A DNA stretch of 64,000 nt from Callaeas wilsoni (GCA_013398955.1 VWPU01012722.1:1-64000), one strand, 5' to 3'. Positions 23,465-36,708 are shown, counted from the stretch's first letter. The notes: a model not told the origin generated them from the sequence alone. Numbers and translations: made by a program.

Positions 23465-26102
23465 CTCAAACAGCAAGAGCTTTGTGAGTGGGTTTAGAGG
23501 AAACAGCAGCCAGGTATTGAGACTCCACTCAGTGATTTCCCATTTCTCTGATTCCCCTTCACTGTCATGTCTTGATAGGGTTCATTACAGCTCTTGGTGA
23601 CAAAAGAGGGAAAGAACAAGGCTCCACATTTTTTACTCTAATCTGCAGTAAAGCCTGAAGGAGAAGGAGCGTACCAAGGTTTTGTGAGGACTGAAGGTAA
23701 ACACAGACCTGAACATGTCTTGTATGCAGATACAAGTGGGGATGGGAGGCAGACACTTGGCCCTGATGGCAAAGTCATCTGATTTCCTGCTATACTTATC
23801 TGCTTTCAGACAGAATTGGGTGTTCCCACCTCTACAGATTTGCACCATTTGAAATGTCAAGTGCATCTCCAGGGAGCTGGAGTCTCTTCAACATAACTAT
23901 TCAAATCTCATTTTCAAAATATGTATATGCCATGGAGACCTTGGAAACCACAAGCTGGCCATGTTGTTTTGCCACTCCAACCCTTCAAGAAATCAAGACA
24001 ATAAAACTTCATCCAAGGCAATTTCCTCAGCTCCATCCCTCCATCAGCATTTACTGTATCAGTTAAATAAACACTCTGCAAACTCACCTGCTTGTGACTG
24101 CCCTTAGAGATAGTCCCTGATGATTGAACTGGTACAATACGAGATCTCAATACCTTTTTGCAAAAGATCCATGGCAAATGGGGGAATTGCATGATATAGG
24201 ACCTTAAGACGATAATATGACTTTAAGATGTACAAATACATAAGATTTCTTGGAATTATACACTTTGCATATTTGAATGAGAGAGTTCTGAGAGAATCAA
24301 GGAACATTTCAGAGAGATTACAGGGAACACAAGGGAAATTTTTACTTAAAAATTGTATATAGAGAGCCGACTTTAGACACCTGCAGAATAACTATTAAAA
24401 ATTAAATTACTAAGCCTAAACTAACTAAAATGTCCTAATTCCCCTACCTGCGCCAAACCTTGATCAGCCAGTCAAGTTCCCGTGGGGATGCAGCCTTCCG
24501 GAAGGTGACGGTGTATTTAAAGCACAGTAGTAATTATTCAGGACTCTACATTTAATGATATCTATGGCTGGCCCAGCACTTTGGCTGTGCAGAGCTACAC
24601 CAGAGAGTGTATTTCAATCTCCAGACCCAGTCTCATTCCCCACGCTTGCAAATCCAGGCATGTTGCAAGGCAGAATGTGCTTGAATGTGGGACAAACTTC
24701 TAGAGGAAGTGCTGTCAAGATACATTCCATTACTTCCATGTTTCCTTGGGTCTATGTCCTCTCCGAAAACCCACTCCAAATTTGGATTTAAGCCCTACAT
24801 ATGTATCCTGCTCATCTTGCAGACGCACATTACTAGGCTATAAGGAAATACTGTCTTATTCTCCCCTGTCTGGAGCAAACCATTGTCATTTTCAGTTGCT
24901 ATTTGCTCAGAAAACAGTGGCTTCTGGATAACAAGGGCTGACGTGACCCAGTCTGCAAATACTGTGTTGTGGCGGCCTGAAAGATAATGTGTGTTGCCAC
25001 TGAATTCACAAAGGACAAAAACTTTGAAACATTTTAAAAATGCAGGTGCACAAATTACTCATGCCAGGAGCAGCAGTGGCATTTTGTAATAAAATCTTGT
25101 GTTTATTCTCCACTGTTGAATACACATACCTTACAGTTCCCAGGAGAGCGTAGTCCTGTGCTATCCAATGAACAATTTACAGATGGATTAAATACATGTG
25201 CAAAATGAAATAAAACTTGCAGATTTATAGTGGGCATAGGTTATCCTTGCAGTTAGCACAAATTTCCCATTCATATGAATGGGGCTTTGGTTTACTTTAG
25301 AATGTCAGTTTTTTCCTTATTCTTCCTTTGTGTCAAATTTCAGTCTATTCTTCTAAGATATTTGAATATTCAGAATATTACTGGGTTCTCAGTAGAAAGC
25401 TACACCCAAACAATCAGCAAGCACTAACCACAATACAGAGCTTTCAAGCATTTCCTGCTTTGATTGTTTGGTCCTACAGAAATTTGCTTTTCTTGATACC
25501 AATAGCATATCTAAAGTAGAGAAAAAGAGGGCCAAGAGTGTAATAATGATTTGAAGAAGGTCTTTACTGAATGAATGCTGAGTCTGTAAACTCAAGCAGT
25601 AGATAATATAGATAATAAGAAGAAGGGGTGCTGCAAACTCATCTATTGATCTGAAAATTTCAGTCTCTCTTATGTGACAGTTACTGTCTAGACTCTACAT
25701 ATTAGCTTGAAGAATATCTTTTCAATACAAATCATTTGCTCAAAACCCTTATTGGAAAGCAGGCAGATCCATCTGCCTCATCCTTTTGCAGCAGTCCCTC
25801 TGTATCAGCCTTTGGCCAGTCTTCCTTTTCATTTGAGGCAACTTCTGATCCTACTAGTCATCATCTGATCCAGGTATCACTTTGCCTTTCCTTTCTTGTT
25901 AGTCCCCCCAGCCTTCTACAGAAAGGCATTGCATTTTGCAGAGTGGAGGGGACAAAAGTTCTGTGTTTTAGGTCCATGAGAATCTTACAGAAGTAAAAGA
26001 CATGGGAGAATCTTGATGAAGTAAAAGACATGGTCCTGGAAGTCAGCAGAGGTTATACTTGCACTGGTATATTTTCACTATTATAAACCATAGGGCTCTT
26101 CT
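23465..26102. other. Unique DNA, no gene seen
   Basis: No recognisable gene or transposon. A 28-bp imperfect tandem duplication lies at 25980-26035. The sequence TTTGCACCATTTGAAATG near 23838 resembles the miR-29 seed region but has no hairpin partner. Confidence 0.6.
25980..26035. repeat. 28-bp tandem duplication
   Basis: GAATCTT....AAGTAAAAGACATGG is present at 25980-26007 and again at 26008-26035, differing mainly in a 4-nt interior block. A local slippage duplication. Confidence 0.85.
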
Positions 26103-26238
26103 GTGAGAAAAAAGAACAACAAAAAACAACCAAAACAAAACAAAAACCCCAAAGCAAAACAAAACAAACAACAACAAGAAAACAATTACAACCCAACCCA
26201 ACCCAAAAACAAACAAACAAACAAACAAAAAAAAAACG
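26103..26238. repeat. A/C-rich low-complexity tract (CAAAA/CAAA/CCCAA)
   Basis: About 135 bp almost free of T and G on the + strand, made of degenerate AAAAC, AAC, CCCAA and finally (CAAA)n units followed by a run of A. It produces spurious frames on both strands (Lys/Gln/Asn-rich on +, Phe/Val/Leu-rich on -). It could be a microsatellite grown from an A-rich seed; no attached retroelement body is recognised. Confidence 0.85.
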
Positions 26239-29200
26239 CACAGACCCAGAAGCAAAAACATACCCTCCAGTATATTATGAATATTTCTCTCCCTTACTAT
26301 CTGCTGCTGCTAACATCAAGCAATGGCAAGTGTAGATTGATCAGTCATTGTGGGCAGCATGCTGGGCTGATGGATCAGCAGTGGCATATGTGCAGCTGTG
26401 CAAGTCTGGTATCAAGGTGTGTCAGCCTGTCTCTGCTACCTCGCTGCCCATCCAAGCCATCTTTTGTTTCTATTGTTGTAGTTCCATCAATCTGGCACAC
26501 GAAAAGAGGAATCATTATATTCTTCATTGCAGGTCTGTCTGTCTGTCTCACACCCACCAAGCCCTTGGCAACCATCAGCTGCCCCCCAGCTGGAATGGGC
26601 ATTGTTTTGCCTTCATGAGACCATTTGTGTTTTGTTCTGAACCAGGCTTTCTTTCACCTGGTTCATTTTGGAGGAGCAAGAGAGTGGATTATATTTTGAG
26701 TCCTTGGTTCTCTTTTCTCACCTGTTTTGCAAACACACAGCACCATTGGCATTAATCCTAACAATACTTAACCTCTGGAGAGATTTAGGACCCTTATGCA
26801 AGTGAAGAGCATCAGCTGTGTTTTTCTCTAGTGCTGTTTTTTCCTAGTGATGTCAGGAGTCAAAAGCTGGCATACTTGGGAGCAGAGAAATTCAGGTGAC
26901 TGACAACATTGAGCAGAAATCCATTCATGCCCCTGGAGAGGTGGAATACCCAACAGACTGGCACACAGGTAAGCACTGCTGCTCAGGGAGGAAAGTGCCG
27001 ACACAAGGTGAGATATCAGCGGAAACAGACTGCAACACAGATAAATCAGAGACGAGCTCCTTGCACAATTTTTTTCTCTCACATGTATTTTGATTGTAAA
27101 CACATCTCATTTGTGACCCTAATTGATGGTTTTTTCTGTTGGTTTCTTTCACAGGCGTGCTTTGACAGTAGGAGGATACTTGATGCAAGCTTCATCCTTG
27201 TTAATACCAGAGAACGTGTAATAGATCAGTCCTATTAAGTATACCTACTTATAATGCTTCTCAGTAACTTTCTGTGACACAACACTTACTTAAAAAAGAA
27301 AAGAGACAAAGCAACTCAAGAAATGTAGAATATTCCAAGTTTCTTTCATATAAAATCAAGCCAGTACATTGGCTCTGCCCTGGACAGGCAGCAGAGAAAA
27401 ATGAGAGTCATCTAGGACCTCAAACAAAGCCGATGTATTCATTGGATGTCTCCAATGTATGAGGTGAAAGATAGACAAAATTAATTACCACCAGGACAAA
27501 AATGTAAATGAAGATCTCTAGGACTGAGCGACCCTTGGCTACTGCTTGGAGTTGCTGAGCACATACTCCACTGTGATGCCACTTTTCATTTTGCTCTGTA
27601 AGTTGATTTTTAGCATTTAGTTTTGAATTTTCACTGTGAATAGTCCCAAAACAACTAAGAAAATTGCTTCGTTCTGTTTTGGTGAAGGTTGCACACATCT
27701 AGCTCCTATTGACATTAGCACTGGCCAGGGACAACAGGCTATGGAAACATGTCCAAGATGGTTCTTTAGAAATAAGTCACGAAAGCAAAAGTTCACCCAA
27801 TGTAAAGCTGCTCGCCACTCTGCTCTACACAGAGGATACAGGCTCTTGATTTTCTTTAGATTCTCCCTTACATGACTTTATAGACATTTACTGAGTTACT
27901 TAGTGAAGAAAAACTTGACCTTTAAACCTTTCCTGGGATTTAACTTGGTATAGTATGATTTCTCTCACGAGTTTTTGAGAATTCTGCTGCAAGTCCTTAT
28001 TGTGATTATTCATTTGCTTTGGTCAGTTATGTATTTATACACTGAAGAGCAATTTATCTAATGATTTAGTAGGTGAAAGTACATGCAATATTTGCAATAT
28101 GTGTCACATTTATAATGACATAGCTTTTATGGAGTTGATATAATTGGGATGTTCAATGCTATTTGGAAATTGAGAAGGGAAAAAGCATAGTCTTCTTTCA
28201 TAATTTTCTTTTGCCTTTTATTAAGATCACATTATACACACACACAATGGGTGTTTGAGGAGGAGAGGGATGAAGGTCAGGATGGCAACAGATATGTTGA
28301 CTTTGAAGCAGTTATGATGAGACAACTTGTCCCTCTCCTTCCGGAAAGGTCACAGAAATTGCTACTGCTTGGTGCCTCTGATATGCTGTGAGATGTAGTG
28401 CATGTTACTATCTACACCAGCACATCATGCAGCATAAACACGCTCTGGAGTCCAGCCTCAGAGAATATGTGCCTTTTACCTCAAAAGTGTCCTTCCTTTT
28501 TCCAAGGAGATTGCTGTTTGGATACCTTTCAGTCTCCAGGCCTGGATGCCTTGCATTAGATTATTCAGACAAGAGAGTGAGGGGCACAAGGAAATTCCAC
28601 CTGTGATAACTTCATGAAACTAAGAGCCTTATATGATCAAGTGATTAAAGTACTGAATCAGAGTTAGTTATTATACACTGTGGTTATGCCATAAAATAAG
28701 AGACACCATGCATTTATAAAATAGCTTTAGGAACAAAATGTTATCCTACCTTGGTATTAATAATCAGTTATATGGTCTTTCAGTATTGTAAAATTGTACA
28801 TTCTGACCATACCTTTATTGCTGAATGGTTATAACATTTGCAGGAAAAAAATCTTTCTGATCCATTGTGCCCTGAGGACATCGGGGTCACAGCTGTGATT
28901 ATAGAGATAACGTTTTTGTTCTGATGCATTCATTACATGAATTTGCAACTTATTAATTGCAATTACTTCTCCCTTGAATTAATTTATTTTGTAACTCTTT
29001 ATTTCAGAAATAATCAACACATAGTCTTTATGATGCTTTATTATTGCTTTTTGCAATTTATGTTCTTTACTTGTGCATTTAATGCTTGCAACACCAAATC
29101 TGCTTTCACATTTCTACTTGTTTAGAATGAATGTGAACATGTTTCACCAACAGACAGGTAAAGTGCCTGGGATTACAGACAATTACAGATGAAGTGTGTG

Positions 29201-31554
29201 GCAAATAGCCACCAGCCGGGGTTCAAAAGGTTTCCTTTTAGTCCCTGCAGTGTATCATCCCTGTCAACACAAGCTGCAATTGTGGCCATGGCCCCTAAAT
29301 GCCACCAACTGGAGAAGTACACAGGCTTCATCAAAATTAAGCCTCCTCAGGCCCATTTCTTCACTGGTTCTCACCCTTGAGCACATGGTAGTTCGGAGAT
29401 CTTTTCAAAATGAGCAAAGGGCAGCTACAAGCTCTCCAGCCCAGCTCCAATCAAATTCCTCTGGCCAGTCTTTCATTTCCATAGCTAAGGAAACACTTGC
29501 CTGTGTACTCACTCATTTCATCAACAGGTATTATGGATAAATTAAGATGGTAAGTGCTGTCAGTTCAGCCTAATTCCCCCGTGCTGTAGGCTTCTCTGTG
29601 CTTTTGTTTCACCATGTTGCTTTCAGTGGGAGATTTTCACTTCTTTTTTGGAGAGCTCAGAGGACTAAAGCCCTCTCATGATCATTGTGTACTGTGTCAC
29701 ATTCCTCTACAAACGCTGACAGGGAGACCTTGCACTGCTGCACAGCACTCACCAAGAGCATCCTGGCTCCATTTGCCACTGAAAGATCAGACATGTTCAG
29801 AGCTTGTGTTCCGTGGAGCTTTTCTTGAAGGCCAGCTGGGACTCAAAACGTTCTTTACTTGTAACTGCTCAGTATAAATCTGGACTAGTGTGGCACAGAC
29901 ATTATCCAGGAGAAAACAAATGGAAAAATCTCCCTTCTTTACCATCAAAATCCACAGTCAGTCTTCAAATCTACTCATTTTTACCAAAGACCTTTTTCTT
30001 GAAACTGATAAGCATTCATCCTCTCTCTTCAAGCACCTTCATTCATGAATAACCACTTACTGTGGGAATTCCCTGTGGGGTTAATCATTCTGCTTACAGA
30101 AGGAACTTCGTCTCAGATGCTTTGTGGATAGCCAGCCCTTTATAAGTGGGAAAGAGATGCAGTTCCCACTCTAAGATGGCTGTCCCTGTTCCTCCCTCTC
30201 ATCAGGTCCACTCACGCATGCACCTCTCCTCATATTAGTGTGGTCTCTGCTTTTTTCCTTTTAGATTATCTTCTCCTTGGAGTAAGGGTTGTGTCTTGGT
30301 ATGTTTCTGTGAGGTTCATATAACCAGATAGCTCTGATCCTGACTGGAGCCTCTTGGCACTACTGTAATATAAATATTATATAACAGTTGAGGAAATGCC
30401 ACATCCTGACTTGTGGGAACTCTTCCCTGGCCCTGTCCTGCTCTGCCGTCCCCTCCAACCTCCCCCACCGATTCTGCCCGAGTATCTTACTCCCTTTGGT
30501 CTCAAAGACGGTTGCTACTGTGTTTTACACATACAAACACATGCAGAAAGACAAAGATGTAGGCATTTCACCTTGATTTTTTTTGAAGAGTTGTTTGAAG
30601 CCATTACATGTGGCCCAAGGTGATGAATTAGGGACAATGTGTGGATGAAAGAGTGAAGGGGTATGATAAATGTCACTGATTGATGTCTAACTGTAGCTAA
30701 TATTATATGTATTTTTTTTCCACATCCAAAAACATCCACATCCAAGGTTGCAAAGCAAGCACAGAAGAGTCTGGAAATTAAAGAATTAAGTCTTTCTTCA
30801 TCCAGTGTTCATGAGAATTTGCAATATGAAGTAAAGCAAGGAATGTAAGGAGACGGAAAAGGAAGAACTCATTTCATATTTGATCTTTTTTAATAGTTCC
30901 AATAATATTGTAGTCTTACTGTTTCGGCCCCCAGTCACAGTGACAGCCACAAAACAATTCCCCTGCCCTATCTGTTGCCTCTCACCTTCAAGTAGCCAGG
31001 CATTGGTTTCCCCTTTAAAACTGAGAAACCACACCAACTTAGATTCCTTCCATCCAGCTCCATCCACATGTGGATCTTGTTACCCACAATGCCTGTGAAA
31101 AGCATTTGTTCTTTTTCCAGCAGTTCATGTTTCCTCCCTTCTCCTGCCTTTCTTCAGAAACCACGCTCTTCCTTAGTTTCTTTCCTCTGTAAATAGTCAA
31201 GTACAAGTGAAAGTGCATAGGCACAGGATCCCTGGCTGTTACTGCCTGGGAGGTGGTTCTGGATACCTGCTGAAGTGTTCGGTCAAGTAAACCCTGCTGA
31301 AATTTGGGGTCAGTGAGGAACAGAAAGTAGCAGTGAGAAACAGCTATGATGCTAGAAATAGCTATGATGCTCTGCAGTGGGAATCAAGCCACTGAGAGGT
31401 CTGAATTTCCAAGCAAAGAAGCCACGGGAGAGTAGATGAGCAGAGCCAGAGCTGGAGCTGTACACAAAGATGGCTTTGCCATGTAAGGGTGAGAATGGGG
31501 ACATAACACTGACTTCCCACCCTACTTGTGGAAAACCATTGAGAAGAGGGACGT
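26239..31554. other. Unique DNA, no gene seen
   Basis: No gene or transposon recognised. 28620-29130 is particularly AT-rich. Positions 26848-26968 are flanked by good splice-site consensus sequences but carry stops in all frames. An 18-bp tandem duplication lies at 31337-31372, and a 14-bp palindrome at 31072-31085 is within chance expectation. Confidence 0.6.
31337..31372. repeat. 18-bp tandem duplication
   Basis: GAAACAGCTATGATGCTA at 31337-31354 is followed directly by GAAATAGCTATGATGCTC at 31355-31372. Two differences in 18 bp indicate a fairly recent duplication. Confidence 0.85.
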
Positions 31555-32595
31555 CACAATGAGAACTGGCTGAACAGCAGATCCCAGAGGGTCATAATCA
31601 GTGGCACAGCATCTAGTTGGGGAGCTGGCATCAGTGGTGTCACCCAGGGTTCAACACTGGGTCCAGTATTGTTCAGCTTAAGCATCAATGATGTGGATGA
31701 AGGGACAGATGCTTCCTCAGCAAGTTCCCTGATGACACAAATCTGGGAGGAGTGGCCGATACCCCAGCAGGCTGTGCAACCCTTCAGAAGAAACCTCGAT
31801 GAGTTGGAGAGAAGGACAGAGAGGAACCTTGTGAAGTTCAGCAAAGGCAAATACCTGGGGAAGAATAACCCCATGCAGCAGCACAGGCTGGGGACTGAGC
31901 TGCTGGAAAGCAGCTCTGTGGAAAAGGACCTGTGGGTCCTGGTGGACAGCAAGCCATCCACGAGCCAGCAGTGCCCTCGTGGCCAAGAAGGCCAATGGGA
32001 TCCTGGGGTACATTAGGAAGAGCATTCCCATCAGGTCAAGGGAGGTGATCCTGCCCCTCGGCCCTAGTGAGGTCACATCTCAAGTTCTGTGTCCAGTTCT
32101 GGGATCCTCAGTACAGGACAGACATGGAGAGCTCCCAGAGTGGGTCCAGCACAGGACAACAAAGATGATTAAGGGGCAGGAGCATCTCTGTTGCAATGAT
32201 ACGCTGAGAGTTGGTCCTGTTCAGCATTGAGAAGAGATGACTGAGAGGGGACCTCTCCAATGTGTATAAACGTCTAAAGGGAGGGTGTCAAGAGCATGGA
32301 GCCTGGCTCTCCTAGGTGGTGACAAGCTATAGAACAAGAGACAACTAGTGGCAATAGTGCACAGAAAGCTCCACCTGAAACACAAGAAGAACATCTTTAT
32401 TGTGTGGGTGACCCTGCACTGAAACACATTTCACGGACAGTTGTGGAGTCTCTCTCAGTGGAGATATTCGAGAACCACCTGGATGCAATCCTGTGCAATG
32501 TGCTTTAGGATGACCCTGCTTGAGAAGGGAGGTTGGACCAGATGACCCATTGCTGTCCTTTCCAACCTCACCCATTCTGTGATTCTATGATTCTC
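31555..32595 (+). mobile_element. CR1 LINE fragment with reverse transcriptase remnant
   Basis: About 1 kb covers the C-terminal part of CR1 ORF2 plus the 3' UTR, ending in CATTCTGTGATTCTATGATTC (32573-32593), the CR1-type octamer tail. Conceptual translation from 31561 gives NWLNSRSQRV, then GVTQGSTLGPVLF, equivalent to the CR1 reverse transcriptase motif before the catalytic box. The catalytic region itself (31719-31742) reads SKFPDDTN, so the usual FADD-type box has Ala changed to Pro, and it sits in a different frame from the upstream part. Further on, KKANGILGYIRKS and SREVILPL (from 31979) lie in a third frame. At least two frameshifts and several stops show a pseudogenised element, older than the other two copies by eye. 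The 5' part is missing, as usual for CR1. Confidence 0.93.
31561..32230 (+). pseudogene. Broken CR1 ORF2 (reverse transcriptase C-terminal part)
   Basis: This is the coding remnant inside the CR1 copy. Three frames must be joined to follow the protein: 31561 to about 31700 (NWLNSRSQRV...GVTQGSTLGPVLF, then INDVDEGTD), the catalytic DD box at 31719-31742, and the later ANGILGYIRKS segment from about 31979. The segment LLESSSVEKDLWVLVDS lies in the first frame again. The active-site neighbourhood is altered (FPDD), so no enzyme activity is expected. The minus-strand frame of 135 codons over 31554-31961 is an antisense shadow. Confidence 0.85.
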
Positions 32596-35110
32596 TTATG
32601 AAGAACAATACCTGAAACACTGGAACAAATGATCCAGCCATGAATGAGACAGAAAGAGAAGGAGAAAGATTGTTTGTATCAAACAAATACCTACAAGCTC
32701 TGAAGCAAGATGGATATTTTTAATGCTAATTAAAGATGAGATAATAAGGAAGAGATTATTGAGGTAACTATGTCCGCCTAATAGACTTAAAGAAATATGT
32801 CTGAGAAGTAAAGACTCAGGGAAAGTGTAGAAGCCAAACTTGCCCAGAATGTTGAACAGGTACACAGGGCTCATGTCAAAGGAGCTTGGAAGTCAAGGCA
32901 GAACACGTTTTACTCAGCCACCGAGAGGTTCTAGAAGAGAACGGTGTCTCAGTAGTCCCTTTTCTCAGGTAGCAATGAAAGAGGAATCTTTTCCGCAAAC
33001 ACCCAGGGTATGTTCAACATGAGGATTTTGGGGTCTTAGCTGTCTTTTCTCTAGTACCTCAGCTTTTTCTGCAATGTGAAGAAATCCCTCTGTGGTAACT
33101 TGGACTTAATGTTCTTCAACTCATGTAGAGATAAGGACACATTTTCTTTCCAAACTGTAGTCCAATGGTCTAATGCAACACTATCTCCAGCTCCTAGAAA
33201 GTGTTAATTTGATTAAGTCACTGTCTGCTTCCTCCTCTGTACCGCAAATATTGTTCTGCTGCCTGCAAAGCTGGCAAATTGACACAATTTCAAGGGATTT
33301 CTTGCACCTTCTCCCACCTTCTAGCCCTTAGTTGAGCATGTGCTGTTAGCCCAGCACGGGCAACATCCTGTGTCTTTTCTGGACTTTTCTAGCCTCCAGT
33401 TTCAGTTTTACAGTAATATTGAGGTTTTTTGTATCATGTCTAGTCAGCCATAGGAGAGTCCATCCTCTATAAGCTATGCTGTGATGCATTCTAATGTTTT
33501 CTTAAAGGCTTAATTTGAAATCTGCCAGTAATCACCCCCAGTTTGTTTTGATCACAGTCACAGTCTTATCAGGTCTCAGGTAGCCTCCAGAACTGTAAAA
33601 CCTAGTCTTCATCCTGAGCCCAGCCACAAACACCCCTGTGATTTTTTTTTTCCTTCCTTTTCATTTTGTTTAATAACATTCCTCTCCTGTGTTTTATTTT
33701 TACATAAAGTACAGAAACTCCTCAAATTTCTAAAATACAACTTCACAATCAGCCCTTACTCTGTAACTTAACAGCAGTATGGCACACACACCAGTTACTG
33801 CTAGAAGAAGGGTTGCCTTGTGATTGCCCCCACCACTTGCAGAAACAGAAAGAAGCACTCTTTAAACCTTCTCCTGTTGTACTCTGTATTCCCAAAGCAT
33901 TTTAATGCTTACAAGACTTGCACTGATCTTTTTTTTTTTTAGAGAGGGAGTGGAGTGAAGCAGAAGTTATTTTTGTTGTTGCCTTTGACTCCTGGTGCCA
34001 TATTGGCCGTTCTGGGGCTGCCCATACCACACAATCCTCAGCTGTGGAACAGGCACTTCATTAGACAAGGGGTAGGTTACACAGAGCTGAGTTGTCTCAG
34101 TGCTTTCCCTTCAGCTCAGGTACAGGGTGAACACACCCTTGCTCATAAAGCTCTTATGTTGGCTGTTGTTTGATCACAGATGGCTGCATATAGCCATAAG
34201 GTCTTCTGCAATGCCCCATCTGGACTGCCTTGTGGGGGAAGCTCAGCTCCTTTGAGGCTTCATCTTCTGCAGCACAGAGCATCCTGCAAACACTCAGAGG
34301 TTTCAGCAGCAAAGGTTCTTCCAAGCACAACACAGGTTGTTTTTACTGTAAGTGCTGACTTTAAACAGTATATAATTTAGCCAAAATATGACAGATTTAT
34401 GTAGGGCACAGCAAAAGCAACTCTCAGTACCAGTTTTCAAGATTTTATGACCACCTGTCTCAGAATAACTTCTGGATTCTGTTTTGGATCATAAAGTGTT
34501 AGTAAGTGAATGTGGAGACTGTTCCCATAGCCTTTCTGAACTACCTGCCTGTGATTAATTATGGACAACTCTAAACGATTGTACCTCTCCGCCAACCTCC
34601 ATGTTTGCGCAGTGACTAACATGGTGATGTCAGTTCTCACTAATGTATTTGCCAATTAGGAAGATTTAGTGTGGTGACTGAGGACAGCAGAGCGTTGGTG
34701 GCAAATCTGTAATTGTCCAAGTCAAATATCTGAGAACTGGGTGTTATAACAAGTGCTTTAGGTTTTACCTTCATGTGGGTCTCACTGTGAATCTCTCTGC
34801 AACAGCTCAGTTTGTATCACAGCAGGACACATCAGTCACATCTTATTATGTCACAGCGAATCACTTTCTGGCTTACCATAATACTTAATCAACAAACCCA
34901 ATGCCATGTGCCACACTCCAAAGCATCAGTCAAGCAAATGCAATCAAGGAAATGTCTTGATTTTCTTTGGATGTATGCAATGGACTGCCAGTATTGGTAG
35001 TCCCTCACAGCTCCACCAAGGCAAGCAGACCATTATGCAAGACCCCAATAAATGCTACAGAAAGTGATCTTCCTCAACAAGTTTACGAATGGGAAGCAAA
35101 ACAATCTGAC

Positions 35111-35145
35111 TGTGTACACACACACACATGCGCGCGCACACACAT
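35111..35145. repeat. 35-bp alternating CA/CG tract, Z-DNA prone
   Basis: Strict pyrimidine-purine alternation runs from TGTGTACACA through (CA)n, TG, CGCGCGCACACACAT. The CGCGCG core flanked by CA/TG dinucleotides is the classic composition that favours left-handed Z-DNA. Three adjacent CpGs survive in otherwise CpG-poor DNA. Confidence 0.85.
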
Positions 35146-35476
35146 CAGCGCAGAGCAGACCTCAGTGAACCTGACAGGTTCATGAATGCCCAGTCCACCA
35201 AACCAGGCTGAGATATGTGCACCACTGCTGGTGTGTGAAATACTTCAAATGATACTTGGAGGCAGCAGTCTTCAACTGCCTATATCAAGGCAGTAACCCC
35301 GTAGCTCGTGTAATTGCCTCTGTACAGGAGTTCGTGTTCAGCCGTACCTCCCTCTGTGAAAAAGTTGAGCTGCAGGATAAGAGCTTTCACACAACCAGCT
35401 GCTGCCAAGCAGCAGATTAGCAGGTAATCAGTTGTCTGGTGGTAACTTCGTCAGCTCCCAGAGTCTTGCTGTGTGT

Positions 35477-35563
35477 CAGGGGCGGATGGCTGAAGTGTCA
35501 AGGCAGGTGTGTGAGGGGCAGGGGTAGATGGCTGAGGTATAGGGTTGGATTGGCTGTGGGGAG
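35477..35563. repeat. G-rich degenerate minisatellite, ~21/42-bp period
   Basis: CAGGGGCGGATGGCTGAAGT (35477) recurs as CAGGGGTAGATGGCTGAGGT (35519), 42 bp later. Between and after them are poorer half-period copies (AGGCAGGTGTGTGAGGGG, GGGTTGGATTGGCTGTGGGG), suggesting a unit of about 21 bp repeated four times. The + strand is strongly G-biased. Confidence 0.65.
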
Positions 35564-36708
35564 AGAGGAGCGGGTGCAATATTGCCCTAGGTCACCAGCT
35601 TCAGAGAGCGGTGGTGGGAAGGGAATGAAGGCAGTAATATCATAACCGCAGTCTGAGGGACTGTTAAGTTCAGCAGACAGGGAATAGAGGCTTTCACATG
35701 CTTGTGCATGGCTCAGCCTTGTGCTGCTGCTACCCACACGCATGTGAAAGGTTGAGAACTGCAATTTCCTTGAGTTCAGAATGATGCCAGGTAACCCATA
35801 CAAACACCATACTCAGAAAGCCATCGGCAAGCTGTCTCATTCTCCAGCATGGATAAAAACAACAGCATCCAAGGCTGGCAGACTGTCAAGAAGCAATGCC
35901 AAGTCCAAGTGGCTTAAAAAAGAACCAGCCATATCAAAGCTACTGTGGAAGTTTTACTTCACTGCTTTTTCAAGTGCAGTTTTATTTCCATACAGTGAAA
36001 CCCAGCTACTGGGTTTCATATTTGGAGAAAACCTAAATCCCAGTAAGAGAGAGAGAGTCCAACCTTATTAATTTCTATACTCACATACCCACACTGAACA
36101 CACACAATCACTCTGATGAGAGGCAGTTGTATGCTTTGGCCACTTTATGCCAGCTACACAGACACAAAGAAACTGTCCAGGGAAATAACTTTGACAGAGA
36201 GGGGTTTATCTGGCAGCATTTATCTAGCACTGCCTCTGCATTCCCTTTTCAGGACCTCGCCTCCTCCTCCACTCTCAGGATGATGGTGGAGGAAGGGATT
36301 AGGGAGTAGAGGGAGAAGACCAGAAAGGAAGCATCACTAGGGAATACTAAGTCCTTAGCTTTTCTCTTCCTGACAGTAGTCCCTCAGCACTGGGGATGTG
36401 AGTTACAACAGCCCTGTGAAAAGAATAAACCAGTCCTACAAGGACCCAAGAGCAGAAAAATAAACCAACACCCAGCACTTCTGCAATATTCCTAAGCTGT
36501 ACAAATCGCTTGCCCAAGTCCTGGTATACTGCCTCCCTCCTCCAGCTATGCAGCACTGCCACAGCAAATCCACACTGCTTGGACAGCTGGTGGTGGCTGG
36601 GAATTGGCCCGATACATGGATATTATTTGAGAGGTTTGTTGCATTTTTATGTTTATTCACTGCATACAATGGGCCAATGTTGCCACCACCACATAACTGT
36701 CACAGAAC

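Noticed and set aside
23835..23860. GCACCATTTGAAAT similar to the miR-29 family
   Set aside because: No complementary arm is visible within 100 bp, so no precursor hairpin is supported.
26103..26618. 171-codon plus-strand frame starting in Lys/Gln/Asn-rich sequence
   Set aside because: Its first third is the A/C-rich low-complexity tract; the remainder has no known domain and overlaps an equally open frame in another phase.
31072..31085. 14-bp perfect palindrome ATCCACATGTGGAT
   Set aside because: Several 14-bp palindromes are expected by chance in 64 kb.
31554..31961. 135-codon minus-strand frame
   Set aside because: It is antisense to the CR1 reverse transcriptase remnant, which reads on the + strand.
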